Position numbers and translations under genes: made by a program
Origin: Paraflavitalea devenefica
GTDB lineage: Bacteria; Bacteroidota; Bacteroidia; Chitinophagales; Chitinophagaceae
NCBI RefSeq assembly: GCF_011759375.1
Contig: NZ_JAARML010000004.1
Span: 310,001-374,000 of the forward strand
DNA length: 64,000 nucleotides
Direction of reading: 5' to 3'
The notes under the pieces: model-generated
Databases searched by the model: none
What the model saw: the letters and a program-made list of their open reading frames with translations, nothing else
Told to the model about the DNA's origin: nothing
In this document: positions 8,661-17,816 of the stretch, in pieces
Layout: each line of letters starts with the position of its first letter
Numbering within the stretch: the first letter of the stretch is position 1

Positions 8661-9173
8661 ATGAAAAAGAACGTAACCATCCGTATTGCCTTTACTGTAT
8701 TGTCAGTAGTCACCGGTACCCTTTCCCTGCACGCACAAAAAACACCCGGGGAACTAAGTAAGCTCATCCTGGAGAAAGACAGCATTTTCTGGACAAGTTA
8801 TAACAAGTGTGATACAGCGCTGAACGCCCAATTCTTTTCGGAGGATGTGGAATTTTACCATGACAAAGGGGGCATCACCTACGGGCGCCATAACCTGGTA
8901 ATGAGCCTTCAGAACAATCTCTGCAGCAATCCCAACTTCCGCATAAGAAGAGAGGCCGTACCAAACACCCTGAAAGTATATCCCCTGGAGAAGAACGGCG
9001 TCATCTACGGCGCTGTCATGACAGGTGAACATTATTTTTACATTACACAAAACGGGAAGCCGGAATCCCGGGAGGGCCATGCCAGTTTTACTCACCTGTG
9101 GCTGCTTAAAGATGGTGCCTGGAAAATGCATCGTATCATCAGTTATGATCACCATCCGGCCGCATCCAGATAA
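8661..9173 (+). CDS. Exported NTF2-like (SnoaL/DUF4440) protein
   Basis: This is a 170-residue protein with a signal peptide ending near SLHAQ (~residue 26). The mature part has the cone-shaped NTF2 fold pattern: an N-terminal helix with KDSIFWTSYNKCD, FFSEDVEFYHDKGGITYGRHN, and a C-terminal strand pair with SFTHLWLLKDGAWKMHRIISYDH. DUF4440-type proteins are small pocket proteins, some enzymatic, many of unknown role. It appears monocistronic: it follows a 140-bp gap and is followed by a long hairpin at 9236-9267. Confidence 0.7.
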   Translation: MKKNVTIRIAFTVLSVVTGTLSLHAQKTPGELSKLILEKDSIFWTSYNKCDTALNAQFFSEDVEFYHDKGGITYGRHNLVMSLQNNLCSNPNFRIRREAVPNTLKVYPLEKNGVIYGAVMTGEHYFYITQNGKPESREGHASFTHLWLLKDGAWKMHRIISYDHHPAASR

Positions 9174-9235
9174 CACAAGATAAAAAGCCTTGGCGTTTTA
9201 TATCTATCTTAACACGTTATAGGTAATATTGACAG

Positions 9236-9267
9236 GAAGGCTTCGTTTCGGGAAGAACGAAGCCTTC
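9236..9267 (+). terminator. 12-bp hairpin immediately before the 9273 start codon
   Basis: GAAGGCTTCGTT (9236-9247) pairs perfectly with AACGAAGCCTTC (9256-9267), with an 8-nt loop. The tail TTCAC is weakly T-rich. It could terminate the 8661 transcript. It ends only 5 nt before the ATG at 9273, so if it lies in that mRNA it would cover the ribosome landing site. Confidence 0.5.
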
Positions 9268-9272
9268 TTCAC

Positions 9273-9938
9273 ATGAAAATACCGACCACCTATTTAACGC
9301 TATTCACCGCCTTGCTGTTTTCTCTTACCACCATAGCACAGCAAAAAGTGCGTGCACCCAACAGGAAAGCGCAAAGCGCCTCTCACCATAAAGGTGATAC
9401 CATTTATTTTGCATTGCCCTTCCGTTATTCCTACAATGATTCAATACCAGGCATAGGGAGACCCCTCCTGCCCGACATTGGATATGTATTGGTCAGGTCG
9501 GGCAACAAAGTGGTAAGCTGGAAATACATATCGTATTGCAACGGTGATTGCACCAACTTTTTGTCGGCCACATCAGACTGGATTTACCTGGATAACGATA
9601 CCCTTTTCTCCTGGCTCAGTAAGAACCTCGAAAGGATCAGGCAGGAAGAATTACATCCATTCATATACCAGACAAAGGAGCATAACCTTGTCTATTACGA
9701 ACCGCTCCAGAGTAGCCACCAGGAAGCAGTCACTTTTTTTATTAGTATTGGCGGCTCCGGAAAAGAGATCAGGAAAAACATCAACCTTAGGCATGTAGAA
9801 CAACACACGGGACAGGGGTACATGAAGAACATTAATTACGCTTACAATAGCAACACCAGGCTTTACCGATTATACCTCATGCTGGAACAGCGCTTTAAGG
9901 CATGGGACATGAAATACACTTTCTCCAGGGTAAAATAA
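9273..9938 (+). CDS. Exported protein of unknown function
   Basis: This is a 221-residue protein with a clear signal peptide (MKIPTTYLTLFTALLFSLTTIAQ cut near residue 23) and a polar, aromatic-rich mature part. I do not recognise a domain. There are two cysteines close together (SYCNGDCTNF, ~residues 89-98) that could form a disulphide or bind metal. The start codon directly follows a 12-bp hairpin, and the signal peptide begins at this ATG, so the start is well supported. The next gene begins 73 bp later on the same strand. Confidence 0.55.
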   Translation: MKIPTTYLTLFTALLFSLTTIAQQKVRAPNRKAQSASHHKGDTIYFALPFRYSYNDSIPGIGRPLLPDIGYVLVRSGNKVVSWKYISYCNGDCTNFLSATSDWIYLDNDTLFSWLSKNLERIRQEELHPFIYQTKEHNLVYYEPLQSSHQEAVTFFISIGGSGKEIRKNINLRHVEQHTGQGYMKNINYAYNSNTRLYRLYLMLEQRFKAWDMKYTFSRVK

Positions 9939-10011
9939 GCGGGCAGCGGCGAGTCAACAAATACAAATAAATGCGTACCTTAAGCCCTGTTCCAAACGCA
10001 TACCCTTTAAC

Positions 10012-10647
10012 ATGAGCTTCCTCAATAAATTGTTTAAATCCACGCCTGCCCCTCCACCACAACCGGAGATGCCGGTGGGCGAATCCTTCGACAGCTTTAA
10101 AGGCAAAATATATCCCTGGGTGAAAGTCATGTTTGACAAGGACAGCAGCAACAAAGGCACAGCAATTCCCGGTCTTAAGATTGATGTCGTCATGAAACCC
10201 TGGCTGGGCGATCTGGCTATTTTTTATGCAGTAGACAGGGGCAATATGTTTAGCCTGATGCAACAAAAAGACATGCCGCCTGGTATGTCGCTGGATGAAC
10301 TACACAATATAGCGGTCGATAACCTGGAAAAGGATATTCAATTCAAACTAAGGGAAACCAACTTTGGCGGCTATGGCTTCACTGCCGGCGGGGACCATGA
10401 GGCGGGCGCCATTTGCGTGCCTGGCATCTGGAAATGGGTGGCGGGAGAATTAAACGACAGCCTCGTTGTAGCTGTTCCGGCCAAAGACCTCATTATGCTG
10501 GTACCGGCCGGCAACCCCGAAAAAGTAGAAACCTTGAAAAACCTGGTCGCCGAATTCCATAAAACCGGCCAGCGCTTACTCACCAAACAGCTTTATCATT
10601 ACGATAGCGCCTCTGCTAACTGGACCCTTTATTATAAAGGGGAGTAA
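10012..10647 (+). CDS. DUF1444-like (YtpQ family) protein
   Basis: This is a 211-residue cytoplasmic protein without a signal peptide. The stretches GDLAIFYAVDRGNMFSLM, SLDELHNIAVDNL and DLIMLVPAGNPEKVETLKNLV match the plan of the DUF1444/UPF0354 (YtpQ) family as I know it: a strand with Asp-Arg-Gly, a helix with a conserved Asn, and a late strand-helix unit. The function of the family is not established. A proline-rich linker (TPAPPPQPEMP, ~10-20) follows a short N-terminal helix. Confidence 0.6.
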   Translation: MSFLNKLFKSTPAPPPQPEMPVGESFDSFKGKIYPWVKVMFDKDSSNKGTAIPGLKIDVVMKPWLGDLAIFYAVDRGNMFSLMQQKDMPPGMSLDELHNIAVDNLEKDIQFKLRETNFGGYGFTAGGDHEAGAICVPGIWKWVAGELNDSLVVAVPAKDLIMLVPAGNPEKVETLKNLVAEFHKTGQRLLTKQLYHYDSASANWTLYYKGE

Positions 10648-10773
10648 CTACTTGTTCATTTTATATTCCTCTTAACACTCCCCGCAAAATAATGTTGGGA
10701 GAGCTGGCGTTTTCCTTCAAATCTCCTTTCCATACATGAAAATTCCTGCAGGCTACTTATACGTATAAAGTAA

Positions 10774-11187
10774 TCAATTAGCTTCAGCTATTTCTTTCAG
10801 CGCTACCAGGATACCTTTAAGTGTTTGGGGAGCAAAAATATTGGGCCGGTTGTCTTCCTGTATAATTTCGATATGGGTAACCCCATTGGTATTTGTCAGC
10901 ACATAAGTTGTAACACAGCGATTACCTATAGTATCTTCCAGGCCGGGCTTTGGTGTAAACAGATTATATTTTACCAATTCGTTTGTACGTACGTCTAAAA
11001 CTGTTCCCCACTGTTCTAATGTTTTTCCTTCGTATTCGGCGCTGAAACGGATATCTCCCCCCACCTTCCAGTCTGTTGTCAGCACCTTCCCGTATTGCCA
11101 AAGTTTTACCAGTTCAGGTTTTGTAAGCGCATCAAACACTTGTTGCGTGGAGGCTTTTGTGCTAACGGATGAAGTGTATATTGCCAT
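10774..11187 (-). CDS. SRPBCC/AHSA1-domain protein
   Basis: This is a 137-residue single-domain protein. The start SSVSTKASTQQVFDALTKPELVKLW, then GGDIRFSAEYEGKTLEQWGTVLDV and the C-terminal helix ending GILVALKEIAE, are typical of the START-like Bet v1 fold that binds hydrophobic ligands. I chose the ATG at 11187 because the longer frame to 11274 adds 29 residues with no family likeness and overlaps the divergent DUF488 gene. It is transcribed toward the DUF1444 gene and divergently from 11263. Confidence 0.75.
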   Translation of the reverse strand: MAIYTSSVSTKASTQQVFDALTKPELVKLWQYGKVLTTDWKVGGDIRFSAEYEGKTLEQWGTVLDVRTNELVKYNLFTPKPGLEDTIGNRCVTTYVLTNTNGVTHIEIIQEDNRPNIFAPQTLKGILVALKEIAEAN

Positions 11188-11262
11188 TGATTGGGTGATG
11201 TATTGTTTTTTTAATAATTTCAGGTCAAAACAAATAAACAACAAAGACATTGTTTTTGTTTT

Positions 11263-11790
11263 ATGCTTATGCATCCCTGCTTACACCTGTACACTATTGG
11301 GCATTCCAACCATCCGGCCGGAATCTTTATACAATTGCTGCAACAGCATCATATTACCAGTCTCATAGATGTAAGGACCTCCCCTTATTCCAGGCACAAC
11401 AGACAGTTCAACAGGGAAACCCTGCAATCCGCATTGGAAAAAGAAAACATCACCTATTTATGGATGGGAGAAACGCTTGGCGGCAAAAGGGAAGACCTCC
11501 AATCTTCCATGGGCATCCGGCAAGAAGAACTGTTCCACCAGGATGCTGCCTATCAAAAAGGGATTGAAGCACTTATTCGCCTCGCAGCGCAGCAACCTAC
11601 CGCCATCATGTGCAGTGAAGAAGACCCGCGGCACTGCCATCGCCACCGCATCATCAGCACTACCCTGCTCTACCGTAAAACACCTGCCGCCCGGGAAGTG
11701 CCCGAAATACACATTCACCATATCCGGGGTAATGGCTCCATTGAAGATGCTGCAACAATCCCGGTAGTGTACCAGCCACCTTTATTCTAG
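11263..11790 (+). CDS. DUF488 family protein
   Basis: This is a 175-residue protein with the DUF488 hallmarks LYTIGHSNHPAGIF, SLIDVRTSPYSRHNRQFN and a late MCSEEDPRHCHRHRII, where the Cys, Glu and paired His form the most conserved cluster. The biochemical function is unknown; the fold is small, alpha/beta, and carries a possible catalytic or metal site. The start is ATG 11263 or the second ATG at 11269. The 75 bp before it are shared with the divergent SRPBCC gene. It converges on the PorP/SprF gene with a 12-bp gap. Confidence 0.8.
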   Translation: MLMHPCLHLYTIGHSNHPAGIFIQLLQQHHITSLIDVRTSPYSRHNRQFNRETLQSALEKENITYLWMGETLGGKREDLQSSMGIRQEELFHQDAAYQKGIEALIRLAAQQPTAIMCSEEDPRHCHRHRIISTTLLYRKTPAAREVPEIHIHHIRGNGSIEDAATIPVVYQPPLF

Positions 11791-11802
11791 TATTACCTTA
11801 CT

Positions 11803-12684
11803 CTATTTCCACCTCACTTTCAGCCCCACTTCATACTGCTTGTTATAGCCGTACTTATTAGCGCCGTTGTAGAAAAAGTTCAGCTCACCATATTCTTTCA
11901 ACAGGATACCTACTCCCCCTGCAGCATTGCCTGTACTTTGCCAGAATATACCCGCATGAAAGATATTTTCATATTCATATTGCATACCGGCAGTAAAAAT
12001 ATTGTCCTGCTTATAAAATAGCTTATACGCAACCATCGGCTGCAAGTTCGTTTTCCCGTCACATTCAAAACGGTAGGCTGCCTGTACCTGCGCTACAGAA
12101 AGATCAGCAGAACGTTTGTCTGCACTTTTTAGCACATTGCTCAGGTTCCAGGCAGCAGCCCCCAACTTCAGGCCAATTCCTTCATAAGCAATCCCAAAAT
12201 CACCATCAAACTGAATTCCTTTTTCATTAAAGCTTTTAACGGCTTCATCCACCTGTCCGCCCTGGGCCAATGCACTATTGTCCAGCCTTTCTTTATAAAA
12301 GCCCACATTCAATCCCATGCTTAATTTGCTGGTTCCTGAAAAACTGATACCATAAGCATAGGACAGCGCACCCATATTGCGCTGCAGCATGCCGCTTTTA
12401 TCAGCAATGAACCGGATACCCACTGCCGCCTTCTCGCCCATTTTCATGTCGCCGGCAAGGCTGATCTGCCGGGGAGCGCCTTCAAATCCTGCCCAGGATT
12501 TATGCAGTAAAGCATAGGCTCTTGAACCTTCCTGACCGGACAGTGCAGGATTCCACAGGTAACCATTCCGATAATATTGTGATAAGGGATTGTTGAAAAA
12601 ACGCTGTGCTGTAACCCTGGTAGTATTCAGCAGGCTGAACATTGTCAGCATCACAGGGATAATATGCTTCAGGTCCTTTTTCAT
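11803..12684 (-). CDS. PorP/SprF-family type IX secretion membrane protein
   Basis: This is a 293-residue outer-membrane beta-barrel-type protein with a signal peptide (ending TTRVTAQ). It has the PorP/SprF start QRFFNNPLSQYYRNGYLWNPALSGQEGS, with the NPA motif, and alternating amphipathic strands to a KVRWK end. PorP/SprF proteins help deliver or anchor T9SS cargo with type B C-terminal domains. The gene lies 49 bp downstream of a 1677-residue lyase that carries such a domain, so it is probably that enzyme's dedicated partner. I chose the ATG at 12684 because the signal peptide starts there. It is the last gene of the long minus-strand operon. Confidence 0.85.
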   Translation of the reverse strand: MKKDLKHIIPVMLTMFSLLNTTRVTAQRFFNNPLSQYYRNGYLWNPALSGQEGSRAYALLHKSWAGFEGAPRQISLAGDMKMGEKAAVGIRFIADKSGMLQRNMGALSYAYGISFSGTSKLSMGLNVGFYKERLDNSALAQGGQVDEAVKSFNEKGIQFDGDFGIAYEGIGLKLGAAAWNLSNVLKSADKRSADLSVAQVQAAYRFECDGKTNLQPMVAYKLFYKQDNIFTAGMQYEYENIFHAGIFWQSTGNAAGGVGILLKEYGELNFFYNGANKYGYNKQYEVGLKVRWK

Positions 12685-12733
12685 ATCGCAGAATTTAACG
12701 CCTGGCAGCGTTCGGCTGCCAGACAAATGTTTT

Positions 12734-15700
12734 TTAGTGAACAATCGTTACTGAGCCTTTTACCTGCAGCTCATTATTTACCTTCAGCACAAAGAAATAA
12801 GTGCCATTTGCCAACGGAGTACCATTCATTCTTCCATCCCACTCGTTGTTATAGCCATTTTTCCGGTACACCAGTTTTCCCGCAGGATCAAATACCTGGA
12901 GCTGGTTATTGGGATAACCTGACAGGTTTTTGAACACCAGTTTATCGTTTACGCCATCTCCGTTGGGCGTAAGTACATGATTGTATTCAACAGTTAATTG
13001 ATCAGTTACCGTTACCAGCACAGACTTTGCAGACTTACAGCCCCTGTTATTGGTGAGAGTAGCCGTATATCTGGTGGTGGTAACCGGCTGTACCATTACC
13101 TTGTTACCGGCAGCAGCACTGATATTAATAACCGGCAGCCAGGTGAAACTACCTGCCCCCGATGCTGTCAGCTCGGCAGAAGCGCCCCTGTTGATCGTAA
13201 CATCTCCACTCAGGTTGATGGTGGTATCAGCATCATACCGTACGGTCACAGGCATAGAAGTGTCTGAAGGACAGGTTTGCGCGGATATAGCAATCAGCCT
13301 GTATACGCCCGCACTGCTTACTGTATAACTTACCTGTTTGGCATTGGCAGCAGCGCCCCCCTGGTAAAACCATTGATAGGATGCCGCCTGGTTAACTGCA
13401 CCAGCCTGTAATGTAATTTTATCACCGTAGCAGATGGTGGTATCGGCAGCACTGGTAATTACAGGTTGTGCAGGCTTAACCCCATTTACAGTTACCTCAG
13501 CCGTTGCTGAAGCCTGGTTACCATGCTTATCTTTCACCGTCAGGGTTACCGTATTGGCTCCGATGTTGGCACAACCAAAACTGGTCCTGTTTAACTTCAG
13601 CGAATCGATACCATATTCATCATTACTGCCGTCATTGATACTGGCGGCGGTAATCGTGGCTACTCCTGAAGTGCTGAGATCAATACTGATACTTTTGGTA
13701 ATTACTTTGGGAGGCGTAACATCTTTTCCTGTAATAAAGGACCACACATCACCTGTTATCCGCTGGGTGGCATTCGCTGCATCCACACGCCAGTAGTAAG
13801 TAGCGGATGGTATCAGCGTATCAAGGGACGCTTGCGGCTGGGTAAGCCCGGCCCTTTTCAACACCAGGCTATCAGGATGCTTGCCAACGTATACATCGTA
13901 GGTCAGTGCAGTACCGCTGTTATCTGCCCAACCAAGCACTACTTTTTCCGGACCTGCACCGGGCAATTGATTGGCCGGAACCGGTGAAGTTACTTTCTGC
14001 AGGAAAGGGGTGCCGTAGTACAGTTTACGTACCAGGGAATCGGATAGCGCATAGTTATACATCCGCAGGTCATCAATTTTATCGTGGTAAGATGCTGCAG
14101 CGGTATTGCTGCCTGCATCGCCACCGATATATAATACATCGTTGTCTTTACCTACCGCACCACCTGGTTCAGTTTTGGTACTTGCCAGTATTCCGTTGAT
14201 GTATACTTTTATCTGTTTGCTTTCGGCATCACGAACACCTGTCACATGTATCCATCCTTTATTGAACAAGGCATAGGCGCCCGAGTTAACCGTGATATCA
14301 ATATTGGTCTTAGCGCCGGAAGCACTGCCCCCGGTATCAATGGCAAACGTAAGTTTGGTATCATTTAACTGCAGCCCATACCACTTGCCTTCGGCCCTTG
14401 CACCAGCTGGCGGGTTGGTATTGCTGAAATTACCCTTGTGCACCAGGTAAGCATTGTATTTATTGGAGCTGCTGTAGGCAGCCATATTTACCCACAGGGA
14501 AATGGTGAAGGAACTTTCATCAAACTTTATCTGGGGTTGTGCAGGTACTGTAATGGCAGAGCGGGTGCCCCCTGCGGCTGTTCCGAAATCAAGCGCTCCC
14601 TGCCATTTACCGGAAGCGGCCCAGGTGGCATTGGTCATATTCACCAGTTCACCGTGATTGGCAAAACCACTGCTGTCGAAAGCAGTTGTACCGGCAGTTG
14701 CATCAAAGGCATACTGCGCTACCAGTCCTTTTGCATAGCCTGTTTTAAAGCTCCATACATCACCTGTAGTAGTTCCCAGCAGGCCAATGGCATCCACCCG
14801 CCAGTAATAGGTGGTCTGCGTTTTCAGGTTCTTAATGGTCCATGCGGCAGTGGCCAGGGAAACGCTGTCGCTCAGTTTGGTGAGTGAAGCAGCATCCGTT
14901 CCGAAATAGAAACGGTATTTGGAGGTATTGACCCCTCCTTTCCAGGTAAGCTTCAAGGTATCGGAAATGCCGTCTATGGTTTTATCATTGGCAGAAGGCG
15001 AGTAAGGTTTCTGCGCCACTGCACTTCCATAATACAAAGTAACAATCTCAGGATAGCTAAGCACATAGTTATAGATCTTCAGTTCGTCCAGCATGCCTTT
15101 GTAGGGTGCAGGCTTGTTGGTAGAAGCAAGGAATTCCAGTTCACCGATATTACCTATTACCAGTGCGCTGGCTTCACCGATGCCTGATAATGATTTGGAG
15201 ATGGCGGACTCTTTTACCAGGGCTCCATTAAGATATACCTGCAGTTTCTTGTTCAGCGTATCGCGGATAGTCACCACGTGTACCCAATCGCCGGTGAAGA
15301 AGGGTACGCCATCCGTCTGTAATTCATCCTTTCCACCGCCCCCGGCATCGTTATCATCATCCAGGGCAAACCGGAATTGCTTATTCTTGAATTCAATATC
15401 AAAACGTTTACCGGTAGCACCGGTCGTTGTGTTTTTAGTGATCGATCCCTTGCACAACAGGTAAGCGCTGCTATTGTTATCCGGCGGCAACAGGGAAGGG
15501 CTTGCCTTCATCCAGAATGACAAGGAGAAAGGTCCCTTGTTCAAATAAAGCTGGTCCTGGTTGGGAATGCTTACCACATATTTATCGGGAGAAGCAGTTG
15601 CAAAATCCAGTGCATTGTTCCTTTTACCCGGTACACGAATGGAAACATTATCATCATCCAGCCCCAGTACCCCATGGTTCTGGTAAGAGGAAGAGTCGGT

Positions 15701-17767
15701 TACCTGTGTCCCCTCTCCTGTTTCATCAAAGCTCCAGTAACCCACCAGTCCTGCCGGTATTACTTTGGTAGTACGGAACGACCATACTTCCCCTTCCGCA
15801 TTTCCTTTGGCATTACTGGCATCAATACGCCAGTAATAGGTTACCAGTTCATTAAGACCGGTTACTTCATAAGAGGGACTGGTGGTATAGACGATCTCTG
15901 CTTTTTTAACAAGATTGGCGGGATCGGTACCGAAATACACCGTATATTTTTCTGTATTGCTGCTGCCCGACCATTTTAAGGTAACTTTTCCGGAAACCAG
16001 CTCCGCAAATTGAAACCCGTTGACAGGTACAGGCCCCGATGCCAGTGAAGGTGCCGTTGGTACAGGCGGGGTTTTTACCGATACAGGTGTACTATAGGCT
16101 GAAGTGCCGGCCGTGGCCACTGCTTTGATACGATAATAATAGGTTGTATTGGGCGCCAGCCCGTTGTTATCAGTATAGGTTACTGAACCGGCAACCGGGT
16201 GGGTAATATCAGTATAATTTATACCATCCGTTGTACGTTCAATAACAAAATAATCTTCATTGCTGGCATTATCGGTCCATTGGACTATAATAGTGCTGCT
16301 AGGTACCGGTAATTCCGATGAAGTGGCGCTTAAGGTAACCCCTGATGGTGGTTTTACAAATACCGGAGCTGGTGTAACGATCAATGAGTTGATATAAACC
16401 TCAATATTCAGGTATTGCGGATAAGCGGTACTATAGGCAACAGCATCGCTCTTATTGTTTTTGTTCAAACCGTTGGCATCTTCCCACGCATCAGGCATGC
16501 CATCACCATCTGAGTCAAGCGGCGGATTGGCGCTGAAAACATCCCCCAGTCCGCCATTAGGGAGGGGCAGGTTGGTTTCACGATATACATACAAGCCCTG
16601 TGTACCTTTCGATCTCACTTCATTGACCATCAGGTCATCGACCTGGTCACGGCGGGGATAACAGGCGCCCACACTATCACAGATCCACTGATAAGCCTGT
16701 TCGGCGGTGAACATTACCGGTGCGGGATAATTATAGGGCGTGGCCTTAAAACCACTTGCTTCAATACCGGGATAGCCATTATTATCATAAGGCACCAATG
16801 TTCCGTCGAGTATCCCGTTTTTATCATTATCAAAATAGTTACCGGCCCCATACAGGTTGAACGTGCCTGTACCTCTTGAGAACGGCGTGGTTTTATTGGG
16901 TGGGGTTAAGGGACCGCCTACAAAATAGTTGTTGATAATATTGACTTCCGACACGCCGGAAGAACCTCCCATAATATAAGCATCGCCCGACCAGCCATAA
17001 TTCATATTGGTATCTAACCGGTTGCCGTTGCCCCAGTCATACACCACGTTATTCACGAATTCATTGACGCCCTTTACTTTGGGATTCCGGGTTTTATTAC
17101 TGATATACAGGTTCCTGATCAGGCTCACTTTTCCGCCATCGGGCGTTTGTATCAAACCTCCGGCAGAATGGTTTTCACGATGCAGCCCCTGTCCTATGAT
17201 GGAGTTCTGGACCGTAATACTGTCGGGCGCTGTATTCTTGCCATCCCAGTTAATGGAAAAGACTTCGTCCATGCCCCAGGTAAAGGACATGTGATCGAAG
17301 ATCATATTTTTACCATTGGCAAGACCAGAGGCATCATTGCCTGAGTTATTGGTAGCACCAAGGCGCACACGCAGGAAACGGCAGATGGTATTGGTGGCGC
17401 CGGTAAAAGTAATCCGCTTATTAAAAAATACGATCCCGTCCCCCGGCGCTGTTTGTCCGGCAATGGTAACATTGGCAGCTACGCTGACGTCAGACTGCAG
17501 CCTTACAATACCACCTACTGCAAATACCACAATACGGCCCGACTTACTCACTGCATCACGGAACGACCCTGTACCATTGTCGTTAAGATTGGTAACGATG
17601 TATACCTCCTGTGAAGCGGCACCGCGTGCTCCTTTTGCAAAGCGGCCAAAACCATCGGCTCCGGGAAAGGCCGGTGTCTGGGAAAATGCAGGGTACTGCA
17701 TTAAAAGCATGATACTGCAAATACACAGCAACCTGTACCTGTTACAGGCAGCAATCGTTTTTCTCAT
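12734..17767 (-). CDS. Modular pectate lyase (PL1-like) with FN3, LamG-like and T9SS type B sorting domains
   Basis: This is a 1677-residue secreted enzyme. It has a signal peptide (~1-30) and a parallel beta-helix lyase domain (~33-465) with AFPGADGFG, TIAGQTAPGDG, FDHMSFTWGMDE and the TRNPK motif that matches the conserved Arg-x-Pro of PL1 lyases. A Ca-binding-like DSDGDGMPDAWE (~420) follows. Then come FN3 (~475-565, ~585-665), a LamG/concanavalin-like domain (~672-909), FN3 (~925-1003), a second LamG-like domain (~1009-1249), FN3 (~1259-1344), HYR-like and Ig-like repeats (~1350-1590), and a gliding-motility type C-terminal domain (~1592-1677, LTPNGDGVNDKLVF and NGTYFFVLKV). It should cleave homogalacturonan outside the cell. 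Confidence 0.85.
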   Translation of the reverse strand: MRKTIAACNRYRLLCICSIMLLMQYPAFSQTPAFPGADGFGRFAKGARGAASQEVYIVTNLNDNGTGSFRDAVSKSGRIVVFAVGGIVRLQSDVSVAANVTIAGQTAPGDGIVFFNKRITFTGATNTICRFLRVRLGATNNSGNDASGLANGKNMIFDHMSFTWGMDEVFSINWDGKNTAPDSITVQNSIIGQGLHRENHSAGGLIQTPDGGKVSLIRNLYISNKTRNPKVKGVNEFVNNVVYDWGNGNRLDTNMNYGWSGDAYIMGGSSGVSEVNIINNYFVGGPLTPPNKTTPFSRGTGTFNLYGAGNYFDNDKNGILDGTLVPYDNNGYPGIEASGFKATPYNYPAPVMFTAEQAYQWICDSVGACYPRRDQVDDLMVNEVRSKGTQGLYVYRETNLPLPNGGLGDVFSANPPLDSDGDGMPDAWEDANGLNKNNKSDAVAYSTAYPQYLNIEVYINSLIVTPAPVFVKPPSGVTLSATSSELPVPSSTIIVQWTDNASNEDYFVIERTTDGINYTDITHPVAGSVTYTDNNGLAPNTTYYYRIKAVATAGTSAYSTPVSVKTPPVPTAPSLASGPVPVNGFQFAELVSGKVTLKWSGSSNTEKYTVYFGTDPANLVKKAEIVYTTSPSYEVTGLNELVTYYWRIDASNAKGNAEGEVWSFRTTKVIPAGLVGYWSFDETGEGTQVTDSSSYQNHGVLGLDDDNVSIRVPGKRNNALDFATASPDKYVVSIPNQDQLYLNKGPFSLSFWMKASPSLLPPDNNSSAYLLCKGSITKNTTTGATGKRFDIEFKNKQFRFALDDDNDAGGGGKDELQTDGVPFFTGDWVHVVTIRDTLNKKLQVYLNGALVKESAISKSLSGIGEASALVIGNIGELEFLASTNKPAPYKGMLDELKIYNYVLSYPEIVTLYYGSAVAQKPYSPSANDKTIDGISDTLKLTWKGGVNTSKYRFYFGTDAASLTKLSDSVSLATAAWTIKNLKTQTTYYWRVDAIGLLGTTTGDVWSFKTGYAKGLVAQYAFDATAGTTAFDSSGFANHGELVNMTNATWAASGKWQGALDFGTAAGGTRSAITVPAQPQIKFDESSFTISLWVNMAAYSSSNKYNAYLVHKGNFSNTNPPAGARAEGKWYGLQLNDTKLTFAIDTGGSASGAKTNIDITVNSGAYALFNKGWIHVTGVRDAESKQIKVYINGILASTKTEPGGAVGKDNDVLYIGGDAGSNTAAASYHDKIDDLRMYNYALSDSLVRKLYYGTPFLQKVTSPVPANQLPGAGPEKVVLGWADNSGTALTYDVYVGKHPDSLVLKRAGLTQPQASLDTLIPSATYYWRVDAANATQRITGDVWSFITGKDVTPPKVITKSISIDLSTSGVATITAASINDGSNDEYGIDSLKLNRTSFGCANIGANTVTLTVKDKHGNQASATAEVTVNGVKPAQPVITSAADTTICYGDKITLQAGAVNQAASYQWFYQGGAAANAKQVSYTVSSAGVYRLIAISAQTCPSDTSMPVTVRYDADTTINLSGDVTINRGASAELTASGAGSFTWLPVINISAAAGNKVMVQPVTTTRYTATLTNNRGCKSAKSVLVTVTDQLTVEYNHVLTPNGDGVNDKLVFKNLSGYPNNQLQVFDPAGKLVYRKNGYNNEWDGRMNGTPLANGTYFFVLKVNNELQVKGSVTIVH

Positions 17768-17816
17768 AGCAAGAATGGTTAAAAAGATCAGTAATAAACA
17801 GCCGTTAGAAGTGTTC

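Noticed and set aside
10669..10711. Terminator after the DUF1444 gene
   Set aside because: Only a 5-bp CTCCC/GGGAG pairing with a long loop and no T-run is visible.
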